Counted from the stretch's first letter, positions 10,091-20,699 are shown. The stretch: DNA of 64,000 nucleotides from Paramoeba atlantica (GCA_977017575.1 CDRNVI010000053.1:868001-932000), one strand, 5' to 3'. Notes: generated by a model not told the origin, from the letters alone. Numbers and translations are program-made.

Positions 10091-10870
10091 ATGATTCCTA
10101 GTTCTTCAATACCTCAAGACGACGCTAGATCTGTGGATTCTGAAACAGACAATGATACTGAGGTTACTTTTCTCGTAGAGGAGACTCAAGTTGTGAATTC
10201 AGCTATAGGTAACTCTTTCTTGACTAACAAAAGCCCAACGCCTACTGAAGATCGTAAAGAGAACCTTATCGCACCTACTTCGACGGCTGAAGCTGATGAC
10301 ACGAATTTTCATATGGAACAGGATATAGAGGAAGGTGAAGTTCAATTTATCCTTCCTGAATCGGAAGGTGCTGCACACGCTTCGTTGGATACGGATGTAA
10401 ATCTTGATTCCGAGATTTCTGATACGAAATGGGATCCTAAAGGTGTGATTCCTGAATTACCAACCCACCGTGTAGGACTGACATTAACTCCCTCCATGCT
10501 GGGATACGACATGAAAATCATGCACGATCGTCCCTGGATTCAAAATCCGGAAACCCTACCACAGTACTTTAATTATGGATTTGATGAAAAGAGTTGGACG
10601 AAGTATATACAACTTCACTCACGCGGCTCGCAGTCCCTCCTAGAAAAAGCGAACGAGCAAATGGACGAAAGAAGTCGTCCGCATCTATCGACCCCGAGTG
10701 GAGCAGGGTGTCGTATTCGCACCGTGGGTCAACAGTCATCCAATAGAACTGCAAAACGTATCCATACGAGTCAAGAATCTGTTTCTCATCCAAAGTACTA
10801 TTCAGAGACCCGAGATATCCCTAAACCAGGAACAAAAAAATTCCGTCCCGTTACACGCGGCTCTTCGTAA
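10091..10870 (+). CDS. FIP1: FIP1, polyadenylation factor subunit
   Basis: The 259 aa protein carries the Fip1 signature at residues ~138-175: RPWIQNPETLPQYFNYGFDE followed by KSWTKYIQLHSR. This matches the conserved 'W…P…DYFNYGF…W..Y' motif through which Fip1 joins the CPSF/CPF complex and contacts CPSF30 and poly(A) polymerase. The N-terminal half is acidic (for example IEEGEVQFILPE) and the C-terminus is basic and serine-rich, as in other Fip1 proteins. It acts in the nucleus in mRNA 3'-end cleavage and polyadenylation. CstF-77, a second factor of this machinery, lies 15 kb downstream on the same strand. Confidence 0.9.
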   Translation: MIPSSSIPQDDARSVDSETDNDTEVTFLVEETQVVNSAIGNSFLTNKSPTPTEDRKENLIAPTSTAEADDTNFHMEQDIEEGEVQFILPESEGAAHASLDTDVNLDSEISDTKWDPKGVIPELPTHRVGLTLTPSMLGYDMKIMHDRPWIQNPETLPQYFNYGFDEKSWTKYIQLHSRGSQSLLEKANEQMDERSRPHLSTPSGAGCRIRTVGQQSSNRTAKRIHTSQESVSHPKYYSETRDIPKPGTKKFRPVTRGSS

Positions 10871-11105
10871 ACTGTTTTATACATTCAATTTCTAATTGAT
10901 TTGAATGGACCACTTAAAAAGGCCACTACGGTCTCTGTTTAATAATTTCTGAAGTGACTTTTCATTTCAGCTGCCTTCACAACAAAGCAAAATTATTGTT
11001 TTCAAAATAGCCTTTCATACTACAGTGACCACTGAACACAAAACAAAACAATTCTCTGCCTTTCTTTGTTTTAATAACAAACAGAACCCTCCTCTTACTT
11101 GCAGA

Positions 11106-11990
11106 ATGGCTGAGTACACCCCTTTGCTTTCCAAAGTGCGAACGTTACAGCAGTTCGCACGCAACACTCTGCAGTCCGTTCGTGACGAACTGACCATGGG
11201 AAAGCCACCCACTCAGCCGATTTCCTCTTCTGTGAGTGTGCCTCGTGAGGAGAGTAGTTTGCTCACCACAAGCAAACGCTCCACGCGGCGAAAATCGGGG
11301 GAGGGGAAAATTCCTTATCCGACCGAGGCACAGCTCTCGGTGCTCCCGGGGCGCTGGGCGCGTCTTTACGAGGCGCTATGGAAACTCTCCACCTACCCCA
11401 TGAGTGCTCCTTTTTTATTTCCCATTCACGAGATGTACACCCCGGAGTCTCTGGTGGGGTACGACAATGTGATTCAACACCCGATGGATCTACGCACGGT
11501 TTTAGGGCGAATTCTCCATCGACGCTACACCTCGGAGGATCAGGTCTATACGGATTTGTGTTTAATTGCCTCGAATTGTGAGCTTTTTAATGGCTCCAGT
11601 CACCCACTGGTCACAACCAACGTAAAACCGTTTCGTGAGGAGGTAGATGCGATATGGAAGGGCTTATATCCCGGGGCGATGTTGCCACGGGCTGCCTCCC
11701 GTTCGTTGCTTTCGCGCAGCCACTCAAGGGAGCTGGCGCCGGAGTACGTCGTGTTGCGGGAACGGGTGAAGGCACGGATCGAGAAACTGCAGGAGAGGGA
11801 GCCGGAAGGTATGGAAGAGCTTTTGGACGTGATTAATCGTGAGGCGCCACAGGCTATGGCTCCGGATGAGGACGGGGATATCGTTTTGAACTTGGAGGAA
11901 CTTACCGACCCTGTGCGACTCCAGAAAATTGATTCGTATTTGGCGGTAAAGCTTGAAAGTTCAGCGGAGGCAAAGCGACAAAAGCGATAA
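11106..11990 (+). CDS. Single-bromodomain BET-like protein (bromodomain + ET)
   Basis: The frame is open from a GTG at 11025, but ATG 11106 follows a CTCCTCTTACTTGCAG tract, giving 294 aa. A bromodomain occupies residues ~75-180: PMSAPFLFPIHE (ZA loop), HPMDLRTVLGRI, then SNCELFNGSSHP holding the acetyl-lysine-binding asparagine. Residues ~235-285 resemble an ET domain (GMEELLDVINREAP, then DIVLNLEELTDP). Bromodomain plus ET defines BET proteins; one bromodomain rather than two is the arrangement in plant GTE and many protist factors. The likely role is binding acetylated histones in transcription control. The gene is GC-richer than its flanks, and G-rich in its 3' half. The upstream tract ending in AG is the best splice-acceptor-like site in the window. 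Confidence 0.85.
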   Translation: MAEYTPLLSKVRTLQQFARNTLQSVRDELTMGKPPTQPISSSVSVPREESSLLTTSKRSTRRKSGEGKIPYPTEAQLSVLPGRWARLYEALWKLSTYPMSAPFLFPIHEMYTPESLVGYDNVIQHPMDLRTVLGRILHRRYTSEDQVYTDLCLIASNCELFNGSSHPLVTTNVKPFREEVDAIWKGLYPGAMLPRAASRSLLSRSHSRELAPEYVVLRERVKARIEKLQEREPEGMEELLDVINREAPQAMAPDEDGDIVLNLEELTDPVRLQKIDSYLAVKLESSAEAKRQKR

Positions 11991-12423
11991 CGCTTTGTAT
12001 CAACCGCAACTAGTTTATTCATGTTCATTTTTTTCACCTTTTACAGGCGTGAATTATATGGGCGTTTGAAATAAAGCTCCATCTTTCCATACTTTTTTAA
12101 ATTTGTCTTTCAAGTTTTTCCAAGCCACATCAAGTGCATTTTGAGCTTTGTCATTTTGTTCTCATCCACCATCCTTGCGATAGGAAGTTCGGTTTTATCG
12201 CTTGTTACATGTTTCCCTATTAGTCACTTTGGGGTTTTTCTCGTCCCGCAAATTTTTATTATCACCTTCTCTTCGATTTCTATTGATCTATTTTCATAAA
12301 CACTGTTTTTTCTATTAGCAAATTTGCCACGCAGCTTATCTTTATTTTGGTTTTAAGTTGACTTGTCTAGCCTTGGGTATCTTTCATGAATGTAGCGACC
12401 TTAGTTTCTAGCGTGCAAGTTGT
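11991..12423 (+). other. AT-rich spacer
   Basis: I see no ORF, RNA or repeat here; the sequence is T-rich on the + strand, as are most spacers in this array. Confidence 0.5.
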
Positions 12424-13308
12424 ATGTTGCAGAACGCTAGGTTAACGCAATTTTGTGCAGAAATGAAGTCTTTTCGCGATCTCTTTCCGCTCTCTGTTCT
12501 GTATGACATGCGTTACATAGCTTTCGGCTTTTTCCTGGGGAAATCAGTTTTGTCTACAGTCTCGTTTTGTCGTGTAGCAGGTGGTTCCATGCATCCTACC
12601 CTTCGTGAGAGCACAGGTGATATTGTTCTGCTGTGGAACATTAATTCTATTCGGCATTTTTTAGCTCTTTCAAATAAAGCTTTAGCACTTCAAAAAGGGG
12701 TTATTTCTGCAATAAAACATAATTTTTCAAGCGGAGAAAATGGTGAAAATAATTTTTTAAACAGTGATTCCGATCACCTAAATACTTCTGAGGAAGAAGA
12801 GGAATTTGGAGGAGTAAAAAGAAGTGGTGCTTTGCTTCATAGCTCTGAAGCATGCGATCCTTGCTCAACTGCTCTGACAAGAGGTGCGATTTATGTCCTC
12901 TGGCACCCATCTCGTCGGTACAGAATTATCAAACGACTTCGATGGTTAAGTGGTGATATCATTCATCTACCTGAGTTCGCCTCCTACGATATCCCAAACG
13001 TACAGAAGAAAAATCATATTTCTTTAGTCTCATCAACTTCCACTTTTGCTGATTCGGAACATCGATTCGATAACGTAAATAATCATTTATCTGGTACGCT
13101 ACTTTCAGAGTATGAAGATACTCTCCCTAATTCAGCAGAATGTTATCATATTCCTTCACAACATATATGGGTGCAAGGAGATAACCGAAACACATCGGAA
13201 GATTCTCGTACGTATGGCGCTATTCCTTTTGATGCACTCATAGGGCGTGCAGTTGCAATAGTGTGGCCACCATCAAGATTTTCTTTTCTTCCCACTTTAG
13301 AAATTTAA
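12424..13308 (+). CDS. Mitochondrial inner membrane peptidase, IMP2-like (S26 signal peptidase)
   Basis: The 294 aa protein has an N-terminal hydrophobic segment (~35-55), then GGSMHPTLRES at ~57-67, which is the S26 box with the catalytic serine. The second active-site residue is the lysine in RYRIIKRLRWLSGD at ~167. The conserved box near the C-terminus reads VQGDNRNTSEDSRTYGAIP at ~255, and the protein ends AVAIVWPPSRF, close to the ending of IMP2 proteins. It would cleave sorting signals of intermembrane-space proteins. About 60 residues between the serine and lysine boxes form an acidic, low-complexity insert. An alternative in-frame ATG lies 13 codons downstream. IMP1 or a thylakoid-type S26 enzyme are less likely alternatives. 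Confidence 0.85.
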   Translation: MLQNARLTQFCAEMKSFRDLFPLSVLYDMRYIAFGFFLGKSVLSTVSFCRVAGGSMHPTLRESTGDIVLLWNINSIRHFLALSNKALALQKGVISAIKHNFSSGENGENNFLNSDSDHLNTSEEEEEFGGVKRSGALLHSSEACDPCSTALTRGAIYVLWHPSRRYRIIKRLRWLSGDIIHLPEFASYDIPNVQKKNHISLVSSTSTFADSEHRFDNVNNHLSGTLLSEYEDTLPNSAECYHIPSQHIWVQGDNRNTSEDSRTYGAIPFDALIGRAVAIVWPPSRFSFLPTLEI

Positions 13309-13537
13309 CATTGTTCGACTTGAAATGCATTACTGTTTCTTACGCGACGGATTAATCAAGGAATGTCCTCCGTGAGAGCAGAAGCGTTCCTCCTGAACTC
13401 TTTTTGAGCTCACATTCAGAACGCCATTTCTAAAACTGAAAAATAATTGTCCAATATTTTTCTTCCCGACATTATGGGAAGATGCGAGTGAAGCATCGCA
13501 ATTTTGAAACAATTATTTATTAAGACTTCTTCGCCCC

Positions 13538-14482
13538 ATGTTTTTAGCTTTATCTTGTGCATTATCGCATTGTAAAAGTGTTTTTTACTGCACCCTACTC
13601 TGCACTTCGAACATGAACTCTACCAACTCCTCAACAACTTCATTTCCGTTTCAGTCTTCGCCTAACGGCACCACGTCCGTGATACAGAACAAAACATCTC
13701 ATAAAACTATCAAGAGATCGCATTCGTCCCCGCACCTGAATCGTACCTCAGTCATCCGCCATTATGGTAAGAAAATACGAGGCGCTCAATTTTCTTCTGA
13801 ACTACTTTTCTCTCTTTTTATTTCGAATATCTCTCGACATACGGACGACAAATGGCATACGACTTATCCACCATGCCATTGGCCAGGAGTACAATGTAAC
13901 GACGAATCACATATTACATCCATTAACTGGTTTCGCTATTCTCTGTCTGGCACTCTCACGTGGAAGTACATTCCTTCAACGCTAGTTGCATTCCGCGTCG
14001 GGGTGAACCAGTTAAAAGGAAGTATTTTTTCCTTCTCTCTTCCTTCTCAATTAAAGACGTTACACTTCAACATTAACGATTTTTCTGGAGATTTTTCTTT
14101 GTCTCAGCTACCGCGCAGCATGTGTTACGTTCGGGGTCAACAAAATGCTCTTTCCGGGGATCTTGACCTAACGGAACTCCCGCCTCCAATCGTTGAATTA
14201 AGGCTTTCACAAAACAACTTTAGCGGCAGTATCGCTTTAAATAGTCTTCCTGAACATTTGGAATGGCTCATGCTTGGTTCTAACTTTTTGGAGGGATCGC
14301 TCTGCGTTGATTATCTACCTAAGTCTTTGATTTGGCTTGAATTAAAGAGGAACCATTTTAGTGGCGTTGTTCACGCTCATGATCTTCCAAATGCTCTTGT
14401 GACATTTGAACTACAAGGCAATAAGATTACAGAGGTTATAGGATTGGATATCTCCAAGAAAAGGTATTGCATTGTCCTTTAA
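13538..14482 (+). CDS. Leucine-rich repeat protein with C-W N-terminal cap (LRR copy 1)
   Basis: The 314 aa product begins with a weakly hydrophobic stretch; ATG at codon 26 is an alternative start. After a Ser/Thr-rich region comes a cap motif PPCHWPGVQCNDE at ~111-123, like LRR caps with C-x-W-x-G-V-x-C. Then about seven repeats of ~23 residues follow the pattern LP..L..L.L..N.FSG (LPPPIVELRLSQNNFSG, LPEHLEWLMLGSNFLEG, LPKSLIWLELKRNHFSG). A second protein of the same design lies at 21068. Such proteins are usually surface or secreted binding proteins; no transmembrane helix or GPI tail is evident here, so the location is unknown. Confidence 0.82.
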   Translation: MFLALSCALSHCKSVFYCTLLCTSNMNSTNSSTTSFPFQSSPNGTTSVIQNKTSHKTIKRSHSSPHLNRTSVIRHYGKKIRGAQFSSELLFSLFISNISRHTDDKWHTTYPPCHWPGVQCNDESHITSINWFRYSLSGTLTWKYIPSTLVAFRVGVNQLKGSIFSFSLPSQLKTLHFNINDFSGDFSLSQLPRSMCYVRGQQNALSGDLDLTELPPPIVELRLSQNNFSGSIALNSLPEHLEWLMLGSNFLEGSLCVDYLPKSLIWLELKRNHFSGVVHAHDLPNALVTFELQGNKITEVIGLDISKKRYCIVL

Positions 14483-15122
14483 GTGGTGAGTTTATATCCA
14501 TTATGTACATCTACATTGAGTAGGCACCACAATTCTTTACTTCTTTTTCGTTACTTCTTTTTCTTTACATTAATTTTTAGTCTTCCTTCTCATAAATTAT
14601 AGAGTAGTTTTTGAGATAGTTTTTTATATTCTTTTCTTCGAGTATATTTTATGAATTTCATGATAGAGCAATATAGAGTATAAAACCAATGTAAGAGTAT
14701 GCTATTTTTCGAATAGTTTTTTACATTTCTTGCTGCAAAACTTTTTTTATTTTTTAACACGTCAACTTTTTTATGGCAGTAGTGCAATTTTTGGTTTAAA
14801 GTATCTTTTGGAGTCTTTTTTTCTATTGCTTAAAAAATTCGATTTGAGTCTGTACAGTCCTTGCTTCAAACGGAACAACATTTACTCATTAACATGTGTA
14901 TCTGTATTTGATTCTTAGAGAAACGTTGTTTCTTATTTTTGACTTTTATACTTTTATGTGTTTTAGGCAATTTGCCATGGATATCAACTTACTGGTTTAT
15001 ACTTGTTTTAATTTCTCTTCCTGTATTCTCGAATTTTTTTGAAGCCAACAAATAGTGATTTCCATAAAAACGGTTATTTTTATAACACGGTTATTGGCTA
15101 CAATAGAATTTAGTTATCTAAC
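14483..15122 (+). other. AT-rich spacer
   Basis: About 640 bp, strongly T-rich on the + strand and without a convincing ORF, RNA or repeat. The start of the polymerase gene follows directly. Confidence 0.5.
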
Positions 15123-18100
15123 ATGTGGTGTCGACGTTTCTCTCCATATCAAGCTATTACTGGAGTCTTCCAATTTTCGTATTGCTCTTTATCTGGAAAA
15201 TCTATTGAAGACTTTCTTTCCGGATTTGCTAAGCAATCAGGTAATTCCAATAAGATACGAGACGAGAAAGAAATTTCAATTTCTTCCAATTCCAAGTCGC
15301 CCAATTCCAATTTTTTGAAATCTCCGAATACTCCGTATCGCTCAAATTGTGACAATTTGTCCTCTGATGGTAGTCACCAGGATGTACACCAAATGGACGA
15401 TATGGTTCGTCCGAATCGATCAAACATGACTCATGTGGTTGTACAAGTACGCAAGAAACGTCGTAACGACTCTTCTTACATGCCCAACAAGGTTGTTTCC
15501 ATTGCGGCACATCACTGTAATACGCGACGTCCTCCAATTCTTTTCGTACTAGCTGGTTCGAGTACTACTCTTGCCGCTGCCCTTCCCAATGGTAAATTTG
15601 CATCGTTCGTTAATACATCTTCAACTCACAGTTCAGATGATTATTTCATTGATCAAATTAGTAAAGATATTCTTCAATTTTTGCGTTCTTCTGCTCCAAA
15701 TCATACCTACGTGTGCTTCCAAGCTACATCTGGAGGCATTGTCAGTCGCGTGTTGCATCGATGGCACTCTACAAGCGCAGCAATTGGAGAAATTGAATTC
15801 ACGTGCTCTTTGCCATACTTCGTTGGACATATTAGTCGCAATCATCGTCGACTTTCGTATCCATATACACCTTTAACTGTTTCGGAATTATATCGATGCT
15901 TTTCTTTGCCCAGGCCTTCTGAACTATTGACTCCGAGCAAAGAGAGCGAAACTTATAAAAATGAGTCCGACTCAGACACTGGAAAACTGAATAAAACCGG
16001 TCTTGTTTCGCTGGAAAACTTTGAAGAGCATATACTGGATGTGCTTCCATCCGTTGAGAGTGGTTTAAAAAGCAACTTTACAAAGTCTCCATTAGGGGAC
16101 TCTGTTTCAGATGCCTTGGACGCACAAGCGTTTCTGCAGATCTATCTCAAACACTTGCACTTTGGTCAAACATGTGAATTTTTGGGTACATCCAGTAAAG
16201 CTCGGCATGGGCGTATGTCAAAGTTCTCCGAAGTTTTTGTCGCTTCCATGAGTTCCCCTTGGTGTATTATTTTAGCCCATATCTATAAATGTACTAGCGC
16301 ACCATCAATTCCTGACAAGCTCTCTCCTGGCAAGGCTGAAACCTCGCGCTCGTTCACTGTTCCAGCGTCGCATATTGGTTGTGACATTTTTGTGCCTTCA
16401 ACGCAAGAGGAACGAAGTTTTTACGGCAATACTCGAGAGCAAGTTGTATCATCGGTGGAAATATGGCTTAGGAATCGCTCTTCCGAAGTTTCTCGTCGTT
16501 GTCTGATATTCCATACTCTTCACGAATCAATGGTCCTTATGATGTCTTCATTCAAGAAACTTTCGTGCAAGGTGCATCACTTATCACTCGCTGAAATTTT
16601 TCCGAATCTTCCTATTCCTCACTTTTTTTCGCTACACAGTAGCTACAAAACGCCTCCCAGCGACGATTCCTCGTCTGTTTCTCGGTTGTGGAAATACTGG
16701 TTAAGTCAATTTTCAAAAATATCTCAGGATTCTTCAAATGTACTTCACCGAATCATAATCAGCGAGCTACAGTACCGGTATTCTCAGATGACTAACAAAG
16801 AAATTTTTCAGGAGGCTCGTGAAAAACGTGAAGGCGATTCTCATAAAAGAATGGATCATTCAGAAACGAAACACTTACCGAAAGTGCATCAGACAATTGT
16901 TATTGGCTCTCCCAAGAGTAAATCTCAGGCAGATCATCGTGAAGAAATGCTTGAGAAACGTAATGAAACTGACGATTGGTATGCTTTCCAGACGGATGTT
17001 TCACGACTTGAGCGAGAAGAGAATTCTGCTGCACGTCACAGAAAGTGTATATTTCTACATCTTGAAAAGACAAAGCGTGTAGGAACTCAAGTGCAATTCG
17101 TACTCTGGGTTGCTTCTCCAGTGGATATAAGCGATGGAACCACTTTCACAAATCTTACTCTGGAGCAATCTCAAGTGGATCCCCAAGTCTTGCTCACAAT
17201 TAAGGGCGTCATGCCGTCGCTTGAAAATGTATGCGTTATCGTTGCCGTCGACATGAAGCTTTTGATAAATTTTCTTATGAGTTTGTCATGTGTACAGGAA
17301 TTTTTGGCGAACGGAGGAATACTTTGGAGTTCTATCTATGCCGAACATTTATTGAACGCGCGAGTGGACCTTCCACCTGACGTTTTAACTTTTTCTCCTG
17401 AGAAAGAAGGCTCACGTTTTGGTGAAAATGATTCCATAGACAATGTCAACACTGCAACCTATAACAAAACCATTCTTCCTACTTTGCAGCACATACAAAC
17501 TACTTATTCTAAGCAAATTCACCGAGCTGTACTTTCACGCCAGCTTCTCACGATCAGTTCATCGATGTCTTCCGTGTTTCTGACGCATGAGATTGGTAAA
17601 CAAGGAATTTATGTAAGTATTTCAAAACTAGAATCCGCACGGGTTCTTGCAAAACAACTTCTCGAGCAGTACAAGAACAATTTGAATCTGGCGTTACCGC
17701 CCCACGTGCGTTCACTTTTTAAATGGGAAGATACACATCATATATGGGCATTTTTCCATGGAGGTAAATTGAACAAACCAATAACATCATTGAACTCTAC
17801 AAGTACGTTAATCTTACCGGAGGATCCAACTGCAGCAGTTGAACTTGCTTGTGTTTCACAAAATGAAAGGGCGTCTGAAATATTGGACTCAGAGAAGTAT
17901 TTAATACCCTATTGCCTGAAATATCAATTGTTAACAAATATTGCGGTGAGCTCCGAGGAGCTCGTGCAAACTATACGATCATCTTTGATTGAAAAGTATA
18001 TTCCCAATAAAGATGAAAACAGTCGAGCCAAGGACAGTGGTTTTCCTCTTTCGCAGCAGCTTCTCAGCGTTTTCCATCTTCCTTACCGTATTATCTTAGC

Positions 18101-19853
18101 CGCAGTCAAGACCACCGGATATGACCTTCGGGAGGATCACGTTTTACACGCCGTGTTCTTTGATCCTCTGTTAGGGAAAGAAATATCACCACCCTTTTAT
18201 GCTGCAAAAGGTAAAGCTCTTTCTTACCTCATTCTTGCTTGTCACATGTCTACATATGCAGAACATTTCCTTCAAACCTTTATACAAACGAAGCTAAGTT
18301 CCAATCTTCGAAACCAGAAAACCGAAAGGCCGTTGGCACCGCTTTACTTCGTGAATGCAACATCTTTAGTGACAGATAGCATTTCCTTATCGGGTCTACA
18401 AACTCCTAAATCTACTTCGAATAGCACTCCCGCACCATGTCGCACGCGACTGAGTAAAAAATTTTGTGGACAAGAATATACTAAGTCTCTGATCGCCGAA
18501 TGTAAGGATCTTTGGACGTCATTGTGTCAGAATTGCAATGGAGATGTGCTTTCGGCTATAGGAAAAGCAGTTGGAACCAGAAATGATCCTTTTCTTCGTC
18601 GCGCTCCTGATCAGAGTCAGGACGATATTATTCTTCCCGGTATTCTTCCCGATAAAATTAAAGAGAGTGTCTCGATGTCATCAACTGAGTTTAGTGTAGA
18701 TCTTTTGGATGCATGGTCCACGGAGGGCATACCTGAAGCATTCTGGCTCGCGGAAGTTTTTCGCTTACAGCGCTCTTTACAGCTTTATTTCGCCCGTGAG
18801 CGTGGCATCCTAGCCCACGTCAATCCGGATACTTCCCTCATTCATGCAAATTTTGCGTATGACCAAACACGAACTGGACGCCTTGTGTGTAGCTCTCCGA
18901 ATATGTTAGGCATCCCTAAGGGAAATATTCGCACTGCTTTTACCTCTCGATTCGGCTCCTCAGGGGTAATACTGGACATTGACTACTCTATGGTAGAACT
19001 TGTCACGCTAGCTCTTTTATGTCAGGACAAAAATATGCTTCAGGATGTATCTAACAATGTGGACTTTCACAGTCGCAACGTTACTGTTCTCCGTAAAGAT
19101 TTGTCGTACGAACAGGTGCTTCTGAGTTGCAGAAGAAAGAATAAGGAAGTTCTTCGACTTCGTGAAAAGGCGAAGCTTTTTGCTTTTCAGCGAATTTATG
19201 GTGCATCAGTACAAACTCTCTCGAAGGGTAGCGGTTTGTCAATTCAGGAAGTGAGAAAATTAATATGGTCCGAAAATGAGACTTATCCATCTATTAAAGC
19301 GTATTTTCGGAGTTTTGCCAAATACGTTCGACGTTTCCGTCCTCTTCTTCAACACAGCCAAGGTGGCTATCAAAGTGAGTTCGTTTATGATGGTGTAGGC
19401 ATAATACCTTCAGGAAATCGTTTTTGCTTCCATGAGGTCGGTGTTAACTTTCCGGGTTTTTCTTCTACCCATCTCCGAAACTATCCAGTACAAGGCTTAG
19501 CTGCTGAAATTATCATTTATACAACAAGTCAACTTCTTCGACGTCTTCTCAAGCGGAACTACTATGAGCGTCGAGCTTTTCTTGTGAATTTAGTGCATGA
19601 TAGTATAGTTATGGATGTGCATGAAGAGGTGTTAGAGGAGGTACTCTCGGAAGCCTATGGGGTGTTAACCAATGTGAAGGGCGGTTGGGGTTCATTTTTT
19701 CCGGAGTTCCCATGGAATAAATCTCTCTTTCGAGTAGAGGTGAAGGCTGGTCGAGATGCCGCACATATGGTTACCCTTCAAGGCCCTCCTTTTCCATCGT
19801 CCCAAGAAATAATTAAATCGATTTCGGAAGCTCCTGAGATATGCGAAGAGTAG
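15123..19853 (+). CDS. Large family A DNA polymerase (kinetoplastid mitochondrial POLIB/C/D-like)
   Basis: A 1576 aa ORF from ATG 15123. The C-terminal ~330 residues are a family A polymerase: TRTGRLVCSSPNM at ~1255, motif A VILDIDYSMVEL at ~1281, VDFHSRNV, motif B KAKLFAFQRIYGAS at ~1348, and motif C LVHDSIVMDVHEE at ~1491. The FAFQR-YG form of motif B resembles the phage-like enzymes and the POLIB/C/D group described in Euglenozoa. The size (~1400-1650 aa in that group) also fits. The first 1200 residues carry no domain I can name with confidence; an exonuclease fold may be hidden there. The N-terminus is basic and aromatic and could be a mitochondrial presequence. Its likely role is replication of mitochondrial DNA. 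Confidence 0.85.
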   Translation: MWCRRFSPYQAITGVFQFSYCSLSGKSIEDFLSGFAKQSGNSNKIRDEKEISISSNSKSPNSNFLKSPNTPYRSNCDNLSSDGSHQDVHQMDDMVRPNRSNMTHVVVQVRKKRRNDSSYMPNKVVSIAAHHCNTRRPPILFVLAGSSTTLAAALPNGKFASFVNTSSTHSSDDYFIDQISKDILQFLRSSAPNHTYVCFQATSGGIVSRVLHRWHSTSAAIGEIEFTCSLPYFVGHISRNHRRLSYPYTPLTVSELYRCFSLPRPSELLTPSKESETYKNESDSDTGKLNKTGLVSLENFEEHILDVLPSVESGLKSNFTKSPLGDSVSDALDAQAFLQIYLKHLHFGQTCEFLGTSSKARHGRMSKFSEVFVASMSSPWCIILAHIYKCTSAPSIPDKLSPGKAETSRSFTVPASHIGCDIFVPSTQEERSFYGNTREQVVSSVEIWLRNRSSEVSRRCLIFHTLHESMVLMMSSFKKLSCKVHHLSLAEIFPNLPIPHFFSLHSSYKTPPSDDSSSVSRLWKYWLSQFSKISQDSSNVLHRIIISELQYRYSQMTNKEIFQEAREKREGDSHKRMDHSETKHLPKVHQTIVIGSPKSKSQADHREEMLEKRNETDDWYAFQTDVSRLEREENSAARHRKCIFLHLEKTKRVGTQVQFVLWVASPVDISDGTTFTNLTLEQSQVDPQVLLTIKGVMPSLENVCVIVAVDMKLLINFLMSLSCVQEFLANGGILWSSIYAEHLLNARVDLPPDVLTFSPEKEGSRFGENDSIDNVNTATYNKTILPTLQHIQTTYSKQIHRAVLSRQLLTISSSMSSVFLTHEIGKQGIYVSISKLESARVLAKQLLEQYKNNLNLALPPHVRSLFKWEDTHHIWAFFHGGKLNKPITSLNSTSTLILPEDPTAAVELACVSQNERASEILDSEKYLIPYCLKYQLLTNIAVSSEELVQTIRSSLIEKYIPNKDENSRAKDSGFPLSQQLLSVFHLPYRIILAAVKTTGYDLREDHVLHAVFFDPLLGKEISPPFYAAKGKALSYLILACHMSTYAEHFLQTFIQTKLSSNLRNQKTERPLAPLYFVNATSLVTDSISLSGLQTPKSTSNSTPAPCRTRLSKKFCGQEYTKSLIAECKDLWTSLCQNCNGDVLSAIGKAVGTRNDPFLRRAPDQSQDDIILPGILPDKIKESVSMSSTEFSVDLLDAWSTEGIPEAFWLAEVFRLQRSLQLYFARERGILAHVNPDTSLIHANFAYDQTRTGRLVCSSPNMLGIPKGNIRTAFTSRFGSSGVILDIDYSMVELVTLALLCQDKNMLQDVSNNVDFHSRNVTVLRKDLSYEQVLLSCRRKNKEVLRLREKAKLFAFQRIYGASVQTLSKGSGLSIQEVRKLIWSENETYPSIKAYFRSFAKYVRRFRPLLQHSQGGYQSEFVYDGVGIIPSGNRFCFHEVGVNFPGFSSTHLRNYPVQGLAAEIIIYTTSQLLRRLLKRNYYERRAFLVNLVHDSIVMDVHEEVLEEVLSEAYGVLTNVKGGWGSFFPEFPWNKSLFRVEVKAGRDAAHMVTLQGPPFPSSQEIIKSISEAPEICEE

Positions 19854-20387
19854 AGATTGAACGCTATATTTAATTGGATATTCAAACAACGTAGCAAGTT
19901 TCGGATTAGTTAGCGCTCAAATTTTGGTCATTATTATTTTTTCTGCCGAGTTATGTCTACATCACGGTTAAAAACAGTAGGCTTGTATTTTTTAGGTTAA
20001 AAGCATATCGCTATCTGGTACTCACAAAGTTTAAAACATTCTTTACCTTTTACAGTTTCCCTCTTTTATCCTCCATATGCGTTCATGTTTTTTAATCCTT
20101 CATTTTCTAAATTTTGTAATCACTTTAAAGTGTGCTAAACTAAGTTAAGTGTTTCTAAAAGTGCCATAAAATGTGTAAAATACAAAATCCTTAGAAGGGT
20201 TGCATTGGTCCCTAATATCATGCAGAGCTTTGAACTGCGTGCAAGGACTTGATTTTTCTGATTCTTCACTTTTTTTGCATTAATCACTTTTCTATTTTTC
20301 TTCTTTTAGCTAACGAAGTCTATTTGTAATGCATTACTACCATGCAATTCTACAAGAACTGAATCCTCATCTGGTCTTCGCATTATC
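19854..20387 (+). other. AT-rich spacer
   Basis: 534 bp without a convincing ORF, RNA or repeat. Confidence 0.5.
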
Positions 20388-20699
20388 ATGAGTGCCTTTC
20401 CTTTTTCCCCGAATTCTGCGCTTTTTTTCTGGGCTCACCTAGTCTTATCAATAGCTAAAAATCTAGTCTCGTTTCTACTGGGGATTGTGTGTAGTATTCT
20501 TATGCGATTTTGGCTTCCGTTTTCCACTTCGACCTCGAAGTCCTTGATGAGTAATACATTAGGCATGGTAGGCATTGGAATATTCGTGCACGCCGTACAG
20601 ATGTGGGATAAGCATCGTAAAGTGGCACAGACATCTCATCGTGCCGCGGAAGAAATTTGGAAAGATGCCATGCGAAGGCATAGAAATGACTTAGACTAA
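20388..20699 (+). CDS. Small membrane protein, unknown
   Basis: A 103 aa ORF from an ATG. Residues ~12-43 are hydrophobic (one long or two short helices), a second hydrophobic segment spans ~54-72 (LGMVGIGIFVHAVQMW), and the tail is charged and helical. I recognise no family. The size and hydrophobic profile suit a small mitochondrial or ER membrane subunit, but nothing in the sequence decides this. Confidence 0.55.
   Translation: MSAFPFSPNSALFFWAHLVLSIAKNLVSFLLGIVCSILMRFWLPFSTSTSKSLMSNTLGMVGIGIFVHAVQMWDKHRKVAQTSHRAAEEIWKDAMRRHRNDLD

Noticed and set aside
11085-11110. A cis-intron 3' splice site before the bromodomain gene (TTACTTGCAG)
   Set aside because: No upstream exon or donor was found; a trans-splice acceptor is possible but one site is not evidence.
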